A stretch of DNA of 64,000 bases from Burkholderiaceae bacterium (GTDB lineage: Bacteria > Pseudomonadota > Gammaproteobacteria > Burkholderiales > Burkholderiaceae_B). The stretch is from assembly GCA_004322135.1 (NCBI GenBank), contig SCSG01000042.1, forward strand, positions 1 through 64,000, written 5' to 3'. Every line of letters starts with the position of its first letter. Within the stretch, counting starts at the first letter, position 1. The position numbers and the translations under genes were made by a program. Below are positions 53,498-61,942 of this stretch, in pieces. Below the pieces are notes generated by a model that had not been told where the DNA came from, ran no database searches, and worked only from the letters and a program-made list of their open reading frames with translations.

Positions 53498-56029
53498 TTA
53501 TTCGTACTTGTGCATCAGCTCCAGCCACCTTTTGTACAGGGTGGCCCGCAACAGTTTGCCGCGGGTGCTACGCGGCAGCGCATTCAGTTCGAACACCGCC
53601 TTCGGAGCTTTTTCCCGGGCGATGTTGCGCTCGCAATAAGCCAGAAGTTCCTTCCCCGAAAAATCGCCCTTCGGGACAAAAAAACAGACGGGCTCCTGGC
53701 CGTAAATATCATCGGGTACGCCAATCACCGCCACATCCAGGACCTCGGGATGAGCCAGCAGCATGTCTTCCACTTCCAGCGGGGAAATCTTGATTCCACC
53801 GCGCATGATCATGTCATCGGCCCGGCCTGAAAGACGCAGCCAGCCAGCTCGGTCCATGACTCCCAGGTCGTTGGTCACAAGCAATTCGCCACGCAGCGGC
53901 TTGATCCGTCCGTCAGCCAGAAGAAGGCCAGGCGCCAGTCTGCCCCCCTTGACCATGACGCGCCCCTCGACCCCTTCAGGGCATTCCCTCCCTATATCAT
54001 CCACAATCATGACGTCGATGCCGGCCGCCGGGTGGCCGACGGTGCCGATCCGGATGTCGTCGGACCGATTGCCGCATATCCAGCCGGCCTCCGAAGAGCC
54101 ATACATATTCAACAGACGTACGCCAAACGCCTGTTCGAAACGAATCCACTGATGCACCGAAAGCGGCGAGGTGCTGCTGCTCACCAGCCGCAGAGAGGAC
54201 AGGTCGGCGAGATCGGTGTCATCCGGTTTGCTCAGCAACATGTTTACAACGGCAGGCACGCCGACACTAACCGAAACCCGATAATCCCGTATCCATTCGG
54301 AGAACCTCGTGCGGGAAAACCGGGACGAAACGCACAGCGTCAGCCCCGTCTGAAGGAACGGCACCAAGCTGAAGATCTGGGCCGAATACCAGTCAAAAGA
54401 GCGATACTCCAGCGTACAGTCGTCGCTAGTAAGGCCCAGGCAATCCACGGTAACGCACCCGTTGAGCCAATACGCCGCATGGTCGTATACGACCAGCTTC
54501 GGTTCGCCCGTCGTCCCCGATGTGCTGCAGATGCTGGCTATGTCGTGTTCGTCGGCGCCCTCGGGAAGCGCCTCGACATTGGAGTCGAGGGCATTGAAAT
54601 CAATATGGATACCCCGCCCATCCGAATCGGAAGATTGCCAGACGCCGCAACGAACCATGCGATCGCGCATGCGCACCGGCAGTTTCGTCTCGTCCACATC
54701 GAACCCACACACGGCTAGCGCAGGCCCAACCATCTCGCAGATCTTCCCAGACGCGCCACTGCCCTGCCACGACAGATCAACGGGACACACCACGGCGGCC
54801 AGGCGCCACAGGCCTAGCCAGATCAGCAACTTCTCCAGCCCGTCGTCGGCATACAGCAGCACGCGATCGCCACGACCCACGCCGTATGCGCCAAGCTGAC
54901 GCGCAACCGACTCCACGACTGCCGCCAGCTCCGCGAACGTGATCGCGCGGCGCCGCTCCACATCGATAAGGGCCCGCTTGTCCGGCGTCTCGCGACGCCA
55001 GCGCTCCAGCAAGGCGGCCAGCGGCACATAGCCGTCGGAAGCGGCCCCGCCGACTGGCGCCAGGCTTGCTTCCCGGCCACCGGAACCATAGGCTATACGA
55101 GCCCGAACCGTTTGAACGGCCGGTTCGGCCCCAGCACCCAACCTCGTCAGAGCCCACTGGCGGAAGGCCTCGACTTTTTTAAGCCGCAGTTTCCCCACCG
55201 GCGAAGTCAGGTAATACGAAGACGGAGACTTGACACGAACGGAAAAGGGCGCAACCAGCCGCCCACTGGCAAGATAGTCGTCCACGAGCGGCGTGCGTCC
55301 AATGGCGATGCCTCCGCCGGTGACCGCCGCCTCAAGCGAGGTAAGCTGCATATGGAACACGGACTCGCCTGAAAAATGAACGGAGCCGTACCCTGCTGCC
55401 TCCAGCCAGGCAGGCCAGCCATCCTGATACATCGAATAAAAATACGTGCGTATCTGGCGCAGTTTCGCCAGCAGGGCCGGCCCCTCGACAGGTCCTCTTC
55501 TGCCCTGCAGCAATTGCGGCGCGCAGACAGGGAAGAACTCTTCCTCACGAAGAAGGTCGGACCGGGCGGCGTTCCAGTGCCCCGCTCCATACCGGATGGC
55601 AACATCGTAGTTATCGCGGTCAAAATCGGTAAATACTGCGCTCGTCATCACATGGACGGTTATTTCGGGGTGCAGGGACTGGAACTGCGGCAATACGGGA
55701 ATCAAACATCTGGTGGCATATGTGGGTAGGCAGGCAATGGTCAGCACGGTAGTGGCTTTCTGCCTCTTCGTTGCGTTCGTCGCAGTTGCCAGAAGATTGA
55801 TGGCTTCACTGACCGACAGCAGATACTCGTGGGCGGCGGAGGTCAGCTTAAGCATACTGCGCTGCCTCACGAACAGCTTCACCCCAAGCTGATCCTCCAG
55901 ATTCTTGATCTGGTGGCTGATGGCTGTTTGCGTCAGCTTGAGTTCCTGGGCCGCCTTGGTAAAGCTCAAATGGCGGGCAGTCGCCTCGAACGCGAGCAGA
56001 CTTTGCAGAGAGGGCAGATAAGGTCTCAT
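53498..56029 (-). CDS. LysR-type regulator fused to an AMP-forming acyl-CoA synthetase
   Basis: An 843-residue two-part protein. Residues about 5-64 are a LysR HTH (LSFTKAAQELKLTQTAISHQIKNLE, GcvA/AmpR style), and about 93-297 a LysR effector domain with EAAVTGGGIAIGR. After an Ala/Gly-rich linker (about 298-334), residues 335-843 are a complete ANL ligase: P-loop STSGTTGEPK (502-511), YGSSE (643-647), TNDLG, GRADDMIMRGG (735-745) and the C-terminal PRSTRGK with catalytic Lys825. Either part alone has normal family length. ATG 56029 starts the LysR domain exactly as usual; the frame is open to 56149 without a good ribosome site. It is divergent from the hydrolase and molybdenum hydroxylase operon. 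It probably senses an aromatic acid, or its adenylate or CoA ester, and may also make it. Confidence 0.85.
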   Translation of the reverse strand: MRPYLPSLQSLLAFEATARHLSFTKAAQELKLTQTAISHQIKNLEDQLGVKLFVRQRSMLKLTSAAHEYLLSVSEAINLLATATNATKRQKATTVLTIACLPTYATRCLIPVLPQFQSLHPEITVHVMTSAVFTDFDRDNYDVAIRYGAGHWNAARSDLLREEEFFPVCAPQLLQGRRGPVEGPALLAKLRQIRTYFYSMYQDGWPAWLEAAGYGSVHFSGESVFHMQLTSLEAAVTGGGIAIGRTPLVDDYLASGRLVAPFSVRVKSPSSYYLTSPVGKLRLKKVEAFRQWALTRLGAGAEPAVQTVRARIAYGSGGREASLAPVGGAASDGYVPLAALLERWRRETPDKRALIDVERRRAITFAELAAVVESVARQLGAYGVGRGDRVLLYADDGLEKLLIWLGLWRLAAVVCPVDLSWQGSGASGKICEMVGPALAVCGFDVDETKLPVRMRDRMVRCGVWQSSDSDGRGIHIDFNALDSNVEALPEGADEHDIASICSTSGTTGEPKLVVYDHAAYWLNGCVTVDCLGLTSDDCTLEYRSFDWYSAQIFSLVPFLQTGLTLCVSSRFSRTRFSEWIRDYRVSVSVGVPAVVNMLLSKPDDTDLADLSSLRLVSSSTSPLSVHQWIRFEQAFGVRLLNMYGSSEAGWICGNRSDDIRIGTVGHPAAGIDVMIVDDIGRECPEGVEGRVMVKGGRLAPGLLLADGRIKPLRGELLVTNDLGVMDRAGWLRLSGRADDMIMRGGIKISPLEVEDMLLAHPEVLDVAVIGVPDDIYGQEPVCFFVPKGDFSGKELLAYCERNIAREKAPKAVFELNALPRSTRGKLLRATLYKRWLELMHKYE

Positions 56030-56106
56030 AGCACCGTGGCGGGGATCTCCGACCGTAGAAGTGAACATGACTGCGCAGCGCGACCAGCGGCAATTATAGT
56101 AAACCC

Positions 56107-56123
56107 GCACCTTTGGACGGTGC
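56107..56123. promoter_or_regulatory. GCACC-N7-GGTGC dyad
   Basis: Perfect 5+5 dyad with a 7-base spacer, 78 bases upstream of the LysR-ligase start. Confidence 0.4.
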
Positions 56124-56169
56124 ACTTTGCGCATGACACGATTTTCCACTGAAAACCGGATGAATCCAA

Positions 56170-56186
56170 TTCATATCAACCATGAG
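56170..56186. promoter_or_regulatory. TTCAT-N7-ATGAG, third copy of the regulon dyad (one mismatch)
   Basis: Same arms and spacing as 50217-50233 and 51748-51764, with G for A in the last position. It lies about 97 bases before the hydrolase start. Confidence 0.4.
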
Positions 56187-56282
56187 AAATCGTCGTTTGA
56201 GCTTAACACCCCCGCCAGACGAACATAGGGCAAGTCGTACATCACCATCGAAGCGACGACATTATCAAACGGAAATATCGAC

Positions 56283-57152
56283 ATGGTCGCTGACAATGGC
56301 ACCGGTCCGGACTACGGGCAAGTCACGCTTGGAGGCGGAATGCACCTGCACTACGAGCGTCACGTCGGTGCTCCCCACCACCGCTGCGTGGTGTTGCTGC
56401 ATTCGCTAGGAATGGATCACACATTCTGGCGCCTGGTTGCACCCCTGCTCTACGGGAAAGCATCCGTCATCTGCGTGGACGTCCGCGGCCACGGGCAGTC
56501 CTCCAAGCCGCCCGGCCCCTATTCCATTTCCCTGTTCGCACAAGACATAAAGCAATTGATCGACGCGCTGGGTTACAAGCAAGTGATCGTGGCCGGCGCG
56601 TCGATGGGCGGCTGCATTGCCATGCAATTCGCTACCGCCTTTCCCGACTCGACCGTCGCGCTGGGACTCTTCGACACGACGTCGTGGTACGGAGAGACCG
56701 CCGCGTCAGACTGGGCTGCGCGTGCCGAAAAAGCGCGACAGAACGGCTTCAAGAGCATGGTGGACTTTCAGGTCACGCGCTGGTTCAGCGATTCATTTCG
56801 TACCACCCACCCAGCGGTGCTTCAGGACTGCGTCGATACATTCGTGCGAAACGACCTGGACGCCTACATGGCTACCTGCCACGCCATGGGCAGCTTTGAT
56901 GCACGCGACGCAACGGCCGGACTACGCATACCAACTGCAATTATCGTTGGCAGCGAAGATTACGCGGCACCACCGAAAATGTCCGACCGGCTGCACCAGG
57001 CCATTCCCGGATCGGAACTGACGATAATCCCCGGCGCCCGTCACCTGACGCCGCTGGAAGACCCTGACACCATTGCGGCCGCACTGCTTCACCTGATCGA
57101 GGCAACCGGCGCCGACATGGCCGACGACGCGCGGGCCTCCCAAGACCACTGA
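56283..57152 (+). CDS. alpha/beta hydrolase (3-oxoadipate enol-lactonase-like)
   Basis: A 289-residue alpha/beta hydrolase. The oxyanion segment is HSLGMDHTFWR, the nucleophile elbow GASMGG (Ser107), the acid is in VGSEDYAAP and the histidine in GARHLTPLEDP. It resembles enol-lactonases and C-C hydrolases, and could also act as a thioesterase on the CoA ester made by the divergent ligase. It heads the operon with the molybdenum hydroxylase, 47 bases before the FAD subunit gene. Confidence 0.85.
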   Translation: MVADNGTGPDYGQVTLGGGMHLHYERHVGAPHHRCVVLLHSLGMDHTFWRLVAPLLYGKASVICVDVRGHGQSSKPPGPYSISLFAQDIKQLIDALGYKQVIVAGASMGGCIAMQFATAFPDSTVALGLFDTTSWYGETAASDWAARAEKARQNGFKSMVDFQVTRWFSDSFRTTHPAVLQDCVDTFVRNDLDAYMATCHAMGSFDARDATAGLRIPTAIIVGSEDYAAPPKMSDRLHQAIPGSELTIIPGARHLTPLEDPDTIAAALLHLIEATGADMADDARASQDH

Positions 57153-57199
57153 TAGCACCGCGCACGATCGTCTCAACAAAATGACAATGGAGCAAACTC

Positions 57200-58063
57200 A
57201 TGATTCCTTTTGAATATTTGTCACCCGAGAGCCTGGACGAGGCGGTAAGCCTGCTGGACCCCGAGGATCCGGACATCCGCCCCGTCGGAGGCGGCACGGC
57301 CATCATGCTGATGATGAAGGCGGGTGTACTGCGGCCAACCCGGCTCGTCAGCCTGCATCGCACGGAAGCCCGGCACCGCCAGATCAGCCTTGGCGATGAC
57401 GGCGAACTGCACATAGGGGGCATGACGACGCTGGCTGCGCTCGAACATTCAAGCCTGGTGCGCGAGGGCTGGCCAGTGCTGACGCGCACCTTCCGGCGGC
57501 TTTCGAACGTCCGCGTCCGGAACGTCGCCACCATAGGCGGTAATCTGGCGCACGCGGATCCCCACATGGACATGCCGCCCGTACTCTCGGCCCTGGGAGC
57601 AAGGGTGGTCGCCATCGGCCCGAACGGCAAGCGCGAAATCGCGGTTGAAGACCTTTGCGTGGGCTATTACGAAACGGTCCTGGCGCGCAATGAACTGATA
57701 TCGGAAGTCATTGTGCCGCCCATGAAAGGCGGACATGCTGCCTACTTCAAGGTAACGACGCGCGTTGCCCATGACTGGCCCTCGCTGGGCATAGCCGTAG
57801 CAGCACGGATGGAAGGCGGGAAAATACGCGACATCAAACTCGTCGTGGGTGCGGCCACTGACAGACCCACACGTTTGCTCCAGGCCGAGGCACAGCTTGG
57901 CGGCCTTGCGCCGGACGACACCCTGCTGGGCAACGCCGGCATCGCCGCCGCGAAGTCGCTCAACATCGTCAGCGATTCGCACGGCTCAAGCGCGTACAAA
58001 AAACATCTGTTGAGCATCTACCTTGGCCGCGCCGTGCGCGCCGCCATGGATTCACAGAATTAG
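57200..58063 (+). CDS. molybdenum hydroxylase, FAD-binding medium subunit (CoxM/HcrB-like)
   Basis: A 287-residue FAD subunit of the xanthine oxidase family. FAD motifs are VGGGTAIM near residue 30 and ATIGGNLAHADP near residue 112. It contains a single cysteine, so it lacks the extra [4Fe-4S] insertion typical of 4-hydroxybenzoyl-CoA reductase HcrB. GGAGCAAA precedes ATG 57200. It passes electrons from the iron-sulfur subunit to an acceptor. Confidence 0.9.
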   Translation: MIPFEYLSPESLDEAVSLLDPEDPDIRPVGGGTAIMLMMKAGVLRPTRLVSLHRTEARHRQISLGDDGELHIGGMTTLAALEHSSLVREGWPVLTRTFRRLSNVRVRNVATIGGNLAHADPHMDMPPVLSALGARVVAIGPNGKREIAVEDLCVGYYETVLARNELISEVIVPPMKGGHAAYFKVTTRVAHDWPSLGIAVAARMEGGKIRDIKLVVGAATDRPTRLLQAEAQLGGLAPDDTLLGNAGIAAAKSLNIVSDSHGSSAYKKHLLSIYLGRAVRAAMDSQN

Positions 58064-58072
58064 GAGCACACC

Positions 58073-60382
58073 ATGAGTCACATTGACGGCATCAACGCAC
58101 CCTTGAAGTTGATCGGCAAATCGCTGGACAGGCTTGAGGCCCGGTCAAAAGTCACGGGGAAGGCCGAGTACATATACAACCTGGTACTGCCTGGCATGCT
58201 GCACGCGAAAGTGCTGCGCAGTACGGTTGCACACGCGCGCATCCTCTCCATTGATACCTCTGCAGCCAAGGCCATGCCGGGCGTGCACGCGGTCATCACC
58301 TCCGAGGACGTGCGAAAAATCATTCCGGATCCTTATTTCGGCCCGGCATTTCTCGACCAGCCCGTGCTGGCCATAGACAAAGTGCACTATGTCGGAGAGC
58401 CCGTGGCGGTAGTGCTGTCGCGCGACCCGTATATTGCCGACGAAGCGCTGCATCTGATCGACGTGCAGTATGAAGAGCTGCCGGCGGTATTCGACGAAGT
58501 GGAGGCCGCGAAATCGGAGATCGTCGTCCATGAAGCGCTCAAGCCTTCGGGCACCTTCCCCGACCTGAGGCACCTGGCAGGCAAGCGCAACACGAACATC
58601 TCGATGGATTTTCACGTACGCCGCGGCGACGTCGACAAGGCCTTCGCCGAAGCCGACCACGTCTTCGAGCACACCTTCCACACCCAGCAGGTCATGCATA
58701 CGCCGCTGGAGCCCATGGTGTCGCTGGCAGAGCTCACCGCTACCGGCATGACCATCCATACTTCATCACAAAGCCCTTCGTTCGTACGCATGGAAATTGC
58801 GCGGCTGCTGGGGTGGAGAGAGAGCCAGATACGCGTGAAAACCGCATTTCTCGGCGGGGGCTTCGGCGCAAAACTGTACATCAAGCTCGAGGCTCTGGTC
58901 GCCGCGCTGACACTCGTAACTCGGCGCCCCGTGAAGCTGCTGCTAACCATGGAAGAGCAGTTCTATTGCATCACCAAACACGCCACGACCTTTCGCATCA
59001 AGACCGCCGTCACGAAAGAAGGGCGCATCACGGGCAGGGCATGCACCGTGTGGTGGAACGGCGGAGCCTTTGCCGACATCGGCCCGCGCATCACACAGAA
59101 ATCCGGCTTCACCGCCGCAGGGCCCTACGACATCGAAAACGTTTCGATCGATTCATATCAGGTGTACACCAACCTGCCACCGGCCGGCGCATTCCGCGGA
59201 TTCGGCATCAGCCAGGTCGTGTGGGCCTATGAAAGCCAGGCGGACATCATCGCCAAAACGCTGAAGCTGGATCCGCTGGCCTTCAGGCGGATGAACCTGC
59301 TGCGCGAAGGCCGGCCGCAAGCTACTGGAACCCCCATGAAAGACGCGGCCCTCACACAGGTGCTGGACAAGGTCGCCGAGCGCATGGCGTGGGACAAGCC
59401 GTTCGATCACGGCACCGGCAGACTGCGCCGTGGCCGCGGCATCGCCATCGGCTTCAAGGCATGCGTCGCGCCCACCACGTCCATGGCAATGGTATGTCTG
59501 TCAGCAGACGGCAGCTGCTTTGTCCATGTCAGCACGGTCGACATGGGTCAGGGTTCCGACACCACCATGGCACTGATAGCCGCTGAAACACTGGGCATCG
59601 ACGTAAAGTCGGTGCGGGTCATCCACCCCGACACGGACGTGACTCCCTACGACATGGCCACGCTCGGTTCACGCTCGACGTTTCACATGGGTAATGCCGT
59701 GCGCATGGCCGCCGAGGACGCCCTGATAAAGATGCGCGCGATGGCTCGTGAGCTTGGCATAGAGGAAGACGGGCCGCTAACTGCAACGCACGTCCTGACC
59801 CACCAGTACCGCATGCAAGCGGGGAACATCGTCGGCGTCGGCGGCTTCATCCCCGAATACATATCCCCCGACAAAACCACGGGCCAATCCGAACAGATCA
59901 CGCCGAACTGGATGGTGTCGGCAACCGGGATCGAAGTGGAAGTGGACACAGAAACGGGGCTGCTCCGGATTCTACGCCTGGAAGACGTCGTCGATTGCGG
60001 CCGGCCGCTAAACCCGAAGATCGTCACAACCCAGGTAACGGGCGGGGCCATCATGCAGTTGGGCGCCTCGCTGTACGAGAAAATGGATTTTGACGAAACG
60101 GGACAGTTGCGCAACGCTTCATTCGCCGAATACAAGATCCCCGGGATCCACGACGTTCCCGGAATCATCGGAGCCGAGGCGGTGGATTCCATCCAGCATG
60201 ACGGTCCCTTCGGCGCCAAGGGGGTCGGCGAGAGCGGCACGTACGCGGTGGCACCCGCCATAGCGGCCGCCATCGAAGACGCAGTAGGTGTGCGGCTCAT
60301 GGCGCTGCCCATGAAAAGCGAAGAGATCTGTCGCACGCTGCATGCGGCGGATCCTGCATTCAACGAGGAGTCCGAACTGTGA
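58073..60382 (+). CDS. molybdenum hydroxylase, molybdopterin-binding large subunit
   Basis: A 769-residue catalytic subunit. Visible are the N-terminal GKAEYIYNL, the cofactor loop LGGGFGAK (about residue 262), the active-site loop AGAFRGFG (about 370-377), DMGQGSDTT and the catalytic glutamate in GVGESG (about 720). The AFRGFG loop is that of xanthine dehydrogenase and hydroxybenzoyl-CoA reductase relatives, not the CSFR loop of true CO dehydrogenase. It therefore hydroxylates or reduces an aromatic or N-heterocyclic substrate. Maturation genes of the XdhC/CoxDEF kind are not present here. Confidence 0.9.
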   Translation: MSHIDGINAPLKLIGKSLDRLEARSKVTGKAEYIYNLVLPGMLHAKVLRSTVAHARILSIDTSAAKAMPGVHAVITSEDVRKIIPDPYFGPAFLDQPVLAIDKVHYVGEPVAVVLSRDPYIADEALHLIDVQYEELPAVFDEVEAAKSEIVVHEALKPSGTFPDLRHLAGKRNTNISMDFHVRRGDVDKAFAEADHVFEHTFHTQQVMHTPLEPMVSLAELTATGMTIHTSSQSPSFVRMEIARLLGWRESQIRVKTAFLGGGFGAKLYIKLEALVAALTLVTRRPVKLLLTMEEQFYCITKHATTFRIKTAVTKEGRITGRACTVWWNGGAFADIGPRITQKSGFTAAGPYDIENVSIDSYQVYTNLPPAGAFRGFGISQVVWAYESQADIIAKTLKLDPLAFRRMNLLREGRPQATGTPMKDAALTQVLDKVAERMAWDKPFDHGTGRLRRGRGIAIGFKACVAPTTSMAMVCLSADGSCFVHVSTVDMGQGSDTTMALIAAETLGIDVKSVRVIHPDTDVTPYDMATLGSRSTFHMGNAVRMAAEDALIKMRAMARELGIEEDGPLTATHVLTHQYRMQAGNIVGVGGFIPEYISPDKTTGQSEQITPNWMVSATGIEVEVDTETGLLRILRLEDVVDCGRPLNPKIVTTQVTGGAIMQLGASLYEKMDFDETGQLRNASFAEYKIPGIHDVPGIIGAEAVDSIQHDGPFGAKGVGESGTYAVAPAIAAAIEDAVGVRLMALPMKSEEICRTLHAADPAFNEESEL

Positions 60383-60879
60383 GCAACTACTCAAGAGAAA
60401 TCAATTTTGTGCTGAATGGAGAAGCGGCGCATGCCACCATTCAGACGCATCACACCATCCTCGACGTGCTGCGCAACACGTTCGGCCTGTATGGCGCGCG
60501 CGAAAGCTGCGGGCAGGGGCTCTGCGGCTGCTGTACCGTGCTGATCGATGGCGACGCGGTCAGCGGCTGCCTGTGCCTGGCGGCATCGATCGACGGGCGC
60601 GAGGTCACCACCGTAGAAAACCTGGATGCCGACGGCGAACTGGACGTGGTGCAACAGGCATTCATCGATTGCGGTGCCTTTCAGTGCGGCTTCTGCACGT
60701 CGGGTTTCCTGCTCATGAGCAAGCGACTGCTCGCCACCAACGCCAACCCGTCCGACGACGACATACGCAGCTATCTGTCGGGCAATTTGTGCCGCTGCGC
60801 CGCCTACCCGGAAATCATTGAAGCAGTGAAGCTGGCAGCCAATCGAATGAATCACCACGCCGAGAGAGAGAAAGTCTGA
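60379..60879 (+). CDS. molybdenum hydroxylase, [2Fe-2S] small subunit (CoxS-like)
   Basis: A 166-residue subunit with two [2Fe-2S] clusters: the ferredoxin-type Cys44-x4-Cys49-Gly-x-Cys52 (CGQGLCGCC), and the helical-domain motif with CGFC and CRCAAYPEI. It starts at GTG 60379, overlapping the large-subunit stop by 4 bases, so the subunits are coupled in translation. The order medium-large-small follows CO dehydrogenase-like operons. Confidence 0.92.
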   Translation: MSNYSREINFVLNGEAAHATIQTHHTILDVLRNTFGLYGARESCGQGLCGCCTVLIDGDAVSGCLCLAASIDGREVTTVENLDADGELDVVQQAFIDCGAFQCGFCTSGFLLMSKRLLATNANPSDDDIRSYLSGNLCRCAAYPEIIEAVKLAANRMNHHAEREKV

Positions 60880-61454
60880 TGGAACTGGTAGGAGAACAGC
60901 TTATTGCATTGAGCAGGGAACGTGTATGGGCCGCGCTGAATGACCCGGCCATCCTGCAGCAGTGCGTCCCCGGATGCAACACATTTGAGGCGGAGGGCGA
61001 GAACCAGTACAAAGTCGTCATGGTCGCTACGGTAGGCCCCATAAAAGCAAAGTTCGTCGGCAAACTGCAGCTGTCCGACATCAAGCCGCCCGAATCGTAC
61101 ACATTAAGTTTCAGTGGTTCAGGAGGGGCGGCGGGCCTTGGCAAAGGCAACGCCACAGTTGAACTGGTGCCCCAGGGGTCCAGTACCATGCTTCGCTATT
61201 CCGTCAAGGCGCAGGTCGGTGGACGCCTCGCCCAGGTCAGTGCCCGGCTCATTGACGGTGTGGCAAAGAAAATGTCGGATGAATTCTTTCTGAAATTCAA
61301 AGATCATGTCACGCCGGCCGGTGAAAGTCCCGTCGAACCGGCTCCAGCCAACGCCAGCCCACGACGCGGCTCGGCGCAAACATGGTGGCGCATAGGCACG
61401 ATGGCCGCGATAATTATCGCGGCCATCGCCCTGTATGCCTATACTGCCGGCTAA
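60879..61454 (+). CDS. CoxG-like SRPBCC protein with C-terminal membrane anchor
   Basis: A 191-residue CO dehydrogenase subunit G family protein. The SRPBCC domain (residues about 1-145; SRERVWAALNDPAILQQCVPGC) is followed by a polar linker and a C-terminal hydrophobic helix (MAAIIIAAIALYAY). CoxG anchors CoxMLS-type enzymes to the membrane in Oligotropha. The start shares one base with the preceding stop. The membrane helix is encoded by a perfect palindrome. The stop is only 2 bases from the convergent rpsQ stop. Confidence 0.85.
   Translation: MELVGEQLIALSRERVWAALNDPAILQQCVPGCNTFEAEGENQYKVVMVATVGPIKAKFVGKLQLSDIKPPESYTLSFSGSGGAAGLGKGNATVELVPQGSSTMLRYSVKAQVGGRLAQVSARLIDGVAKKMSDEFFLKFKDHVTPAGESPVEPAPANASPRRGSAQTWWRIGTMAAIIIAAIALYAYTAG
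61392..61442. repeat. perfect 30-bp palindrome with outer arms at the coxG-like/rpsQ junction
   Basis: Bases 61399-61428 form an uninterrupted perfect inverted repeat (half-site CGATGGCCGCGATAA). Outer arms ATAGGCA (61392-61398) and TGCCTAT (61436-61442) also pair, with a 7-base bulge on one side. As RNA on either strand it gives a very strong hairpin 15-65 bases beyond the rpsQ stop. It is probably a bidirectional transcript end, although no T-run follows. Confidence 0.8.
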
Positions 61455-61456
61455 CT

Positions 61457-61738
61457 TCAGATCACGTGCGCCGCTTCAAGCAGGCGCACGACTCTCCATG
61501 ATTTGTCGCGACTGATCGGACGACCTTCCGCGATTTCAACGGTATCGCCTTCGTTGTACTGATTGGCTTCGTCGTGCGCCTTGTACTTGTTGGAGCGGAT
61601 GACGATCTTGCCGAACACAGGATGTTTGACGCGGCGCTCAACGCGGACGACGACCGTCTTGTCCATCTTGTTGCTGACAACCTTGCCCACCAGCGTGCGC
61701 TGGTTCTTGGCAACTGTGGTGCTTTGAGTTTCACTCAT
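61457..61738 (-). CDS. rpsQ: 30S ribosomal protein S17
   Basis: A 93-residue S17 with the characteristic [27 protein letters not shown] and [25 protein letters not shown] segments. It binds 16S rRNA early in 30S assembly. It is the last gene of this ribosomal block. In many bacteria rplN follows; here a convergent catabolic operon does. Confidence 0.98.
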   Translation of the reverse strand: MSETQSTTVAKNQRTLVGKVVSNKMDKTVVVRVERRVKHPVFGKIVIRSNKYKAHDEANQYNEGDTVEIAEGRPISRDKSWRVVRLLEAAHVI

Positions 61739-61739
61739 T

Positions 61740-61931
61740 TTACTTTCCTGCCTTCTCGGTCAAAAGGGTGCGAACGCGTGCAATATCGCGGCGGACGTTG
61801 CCCAGTTGGCTGGTGTTGGCGAGCTGCTGCGTGGCACGCTGCATGCGCAGGTTGAATTGCGCCTTGAGCAGGCTCTCGAGCTCGGTCTGGAGCTCGGCGG
61901 CATTTTTGGAACGAAGTTCACTGGCTTTCAT
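61740..61931 (-). CDS. rpmC: 50S ribosomal protein L29
   Basis: A 63-residue two-helix protein starting [14 protein letters not shown], with the [13 protein letters not shown] motif. ATG 61931 has GGAGAAA upstream. A five-residue longer start is not supported. It lies one base from rpsQ and 11 bases from rplP. Confidence 0.97.
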   Translation of the reverse strand: MKASELRSKNAAELQTELESLLKAQFNLRMQRATQQLANTSQLGNVRRDIARVRTLLTEKAGK

Positions 61932-61942
61932 AGGGTTTCTCC

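Larger units (their letters stand above)
56030..56282. promoter_or_regulatory. divergent promoter region of the LysR-ligase and molybdenum hydroxylase operon
   Basis: 253 bases with two 17-bp dyads of the same geometry (5+7+5): GCACC-N7-GGTGC at 56107-56123 and TTCAT-N7-ATGAG at 56170-56186. Their centres are 63 bases (about six helical turns) apart, a layout that would suit a LysR tetramer. Confidence 0.45.

Noticed and set aside
53498-56029. The fusion as a simple sequencing error joining two genes
   Set aside because: A frame error would usually leave a frame change or stop; here one frame runs through both domains and a 37-residue linker. A missing stop in the assembly still cannot be fully excluded.
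56030-56149. Forty extra N-terminal residues on the LysR-ligase fusion
   Set aside because: LysR proteins start immediately before the HTH as at ATG 56029; the extra part is Arg/Cys-rich without family similarity and overlaps a dyad that looks like an operator.
57200-60879. Calling the molybdenum enzyme a CO dehydrogenase or a 4-hydroxybenzoyl-CoA reductase
   Set aside because: The active-site loop is AFRGFG rather than the CSFR type of CO dehydrogenase, and the FAD subunit lacks the cysteine-rich insertion of the reductase; only the family is called.
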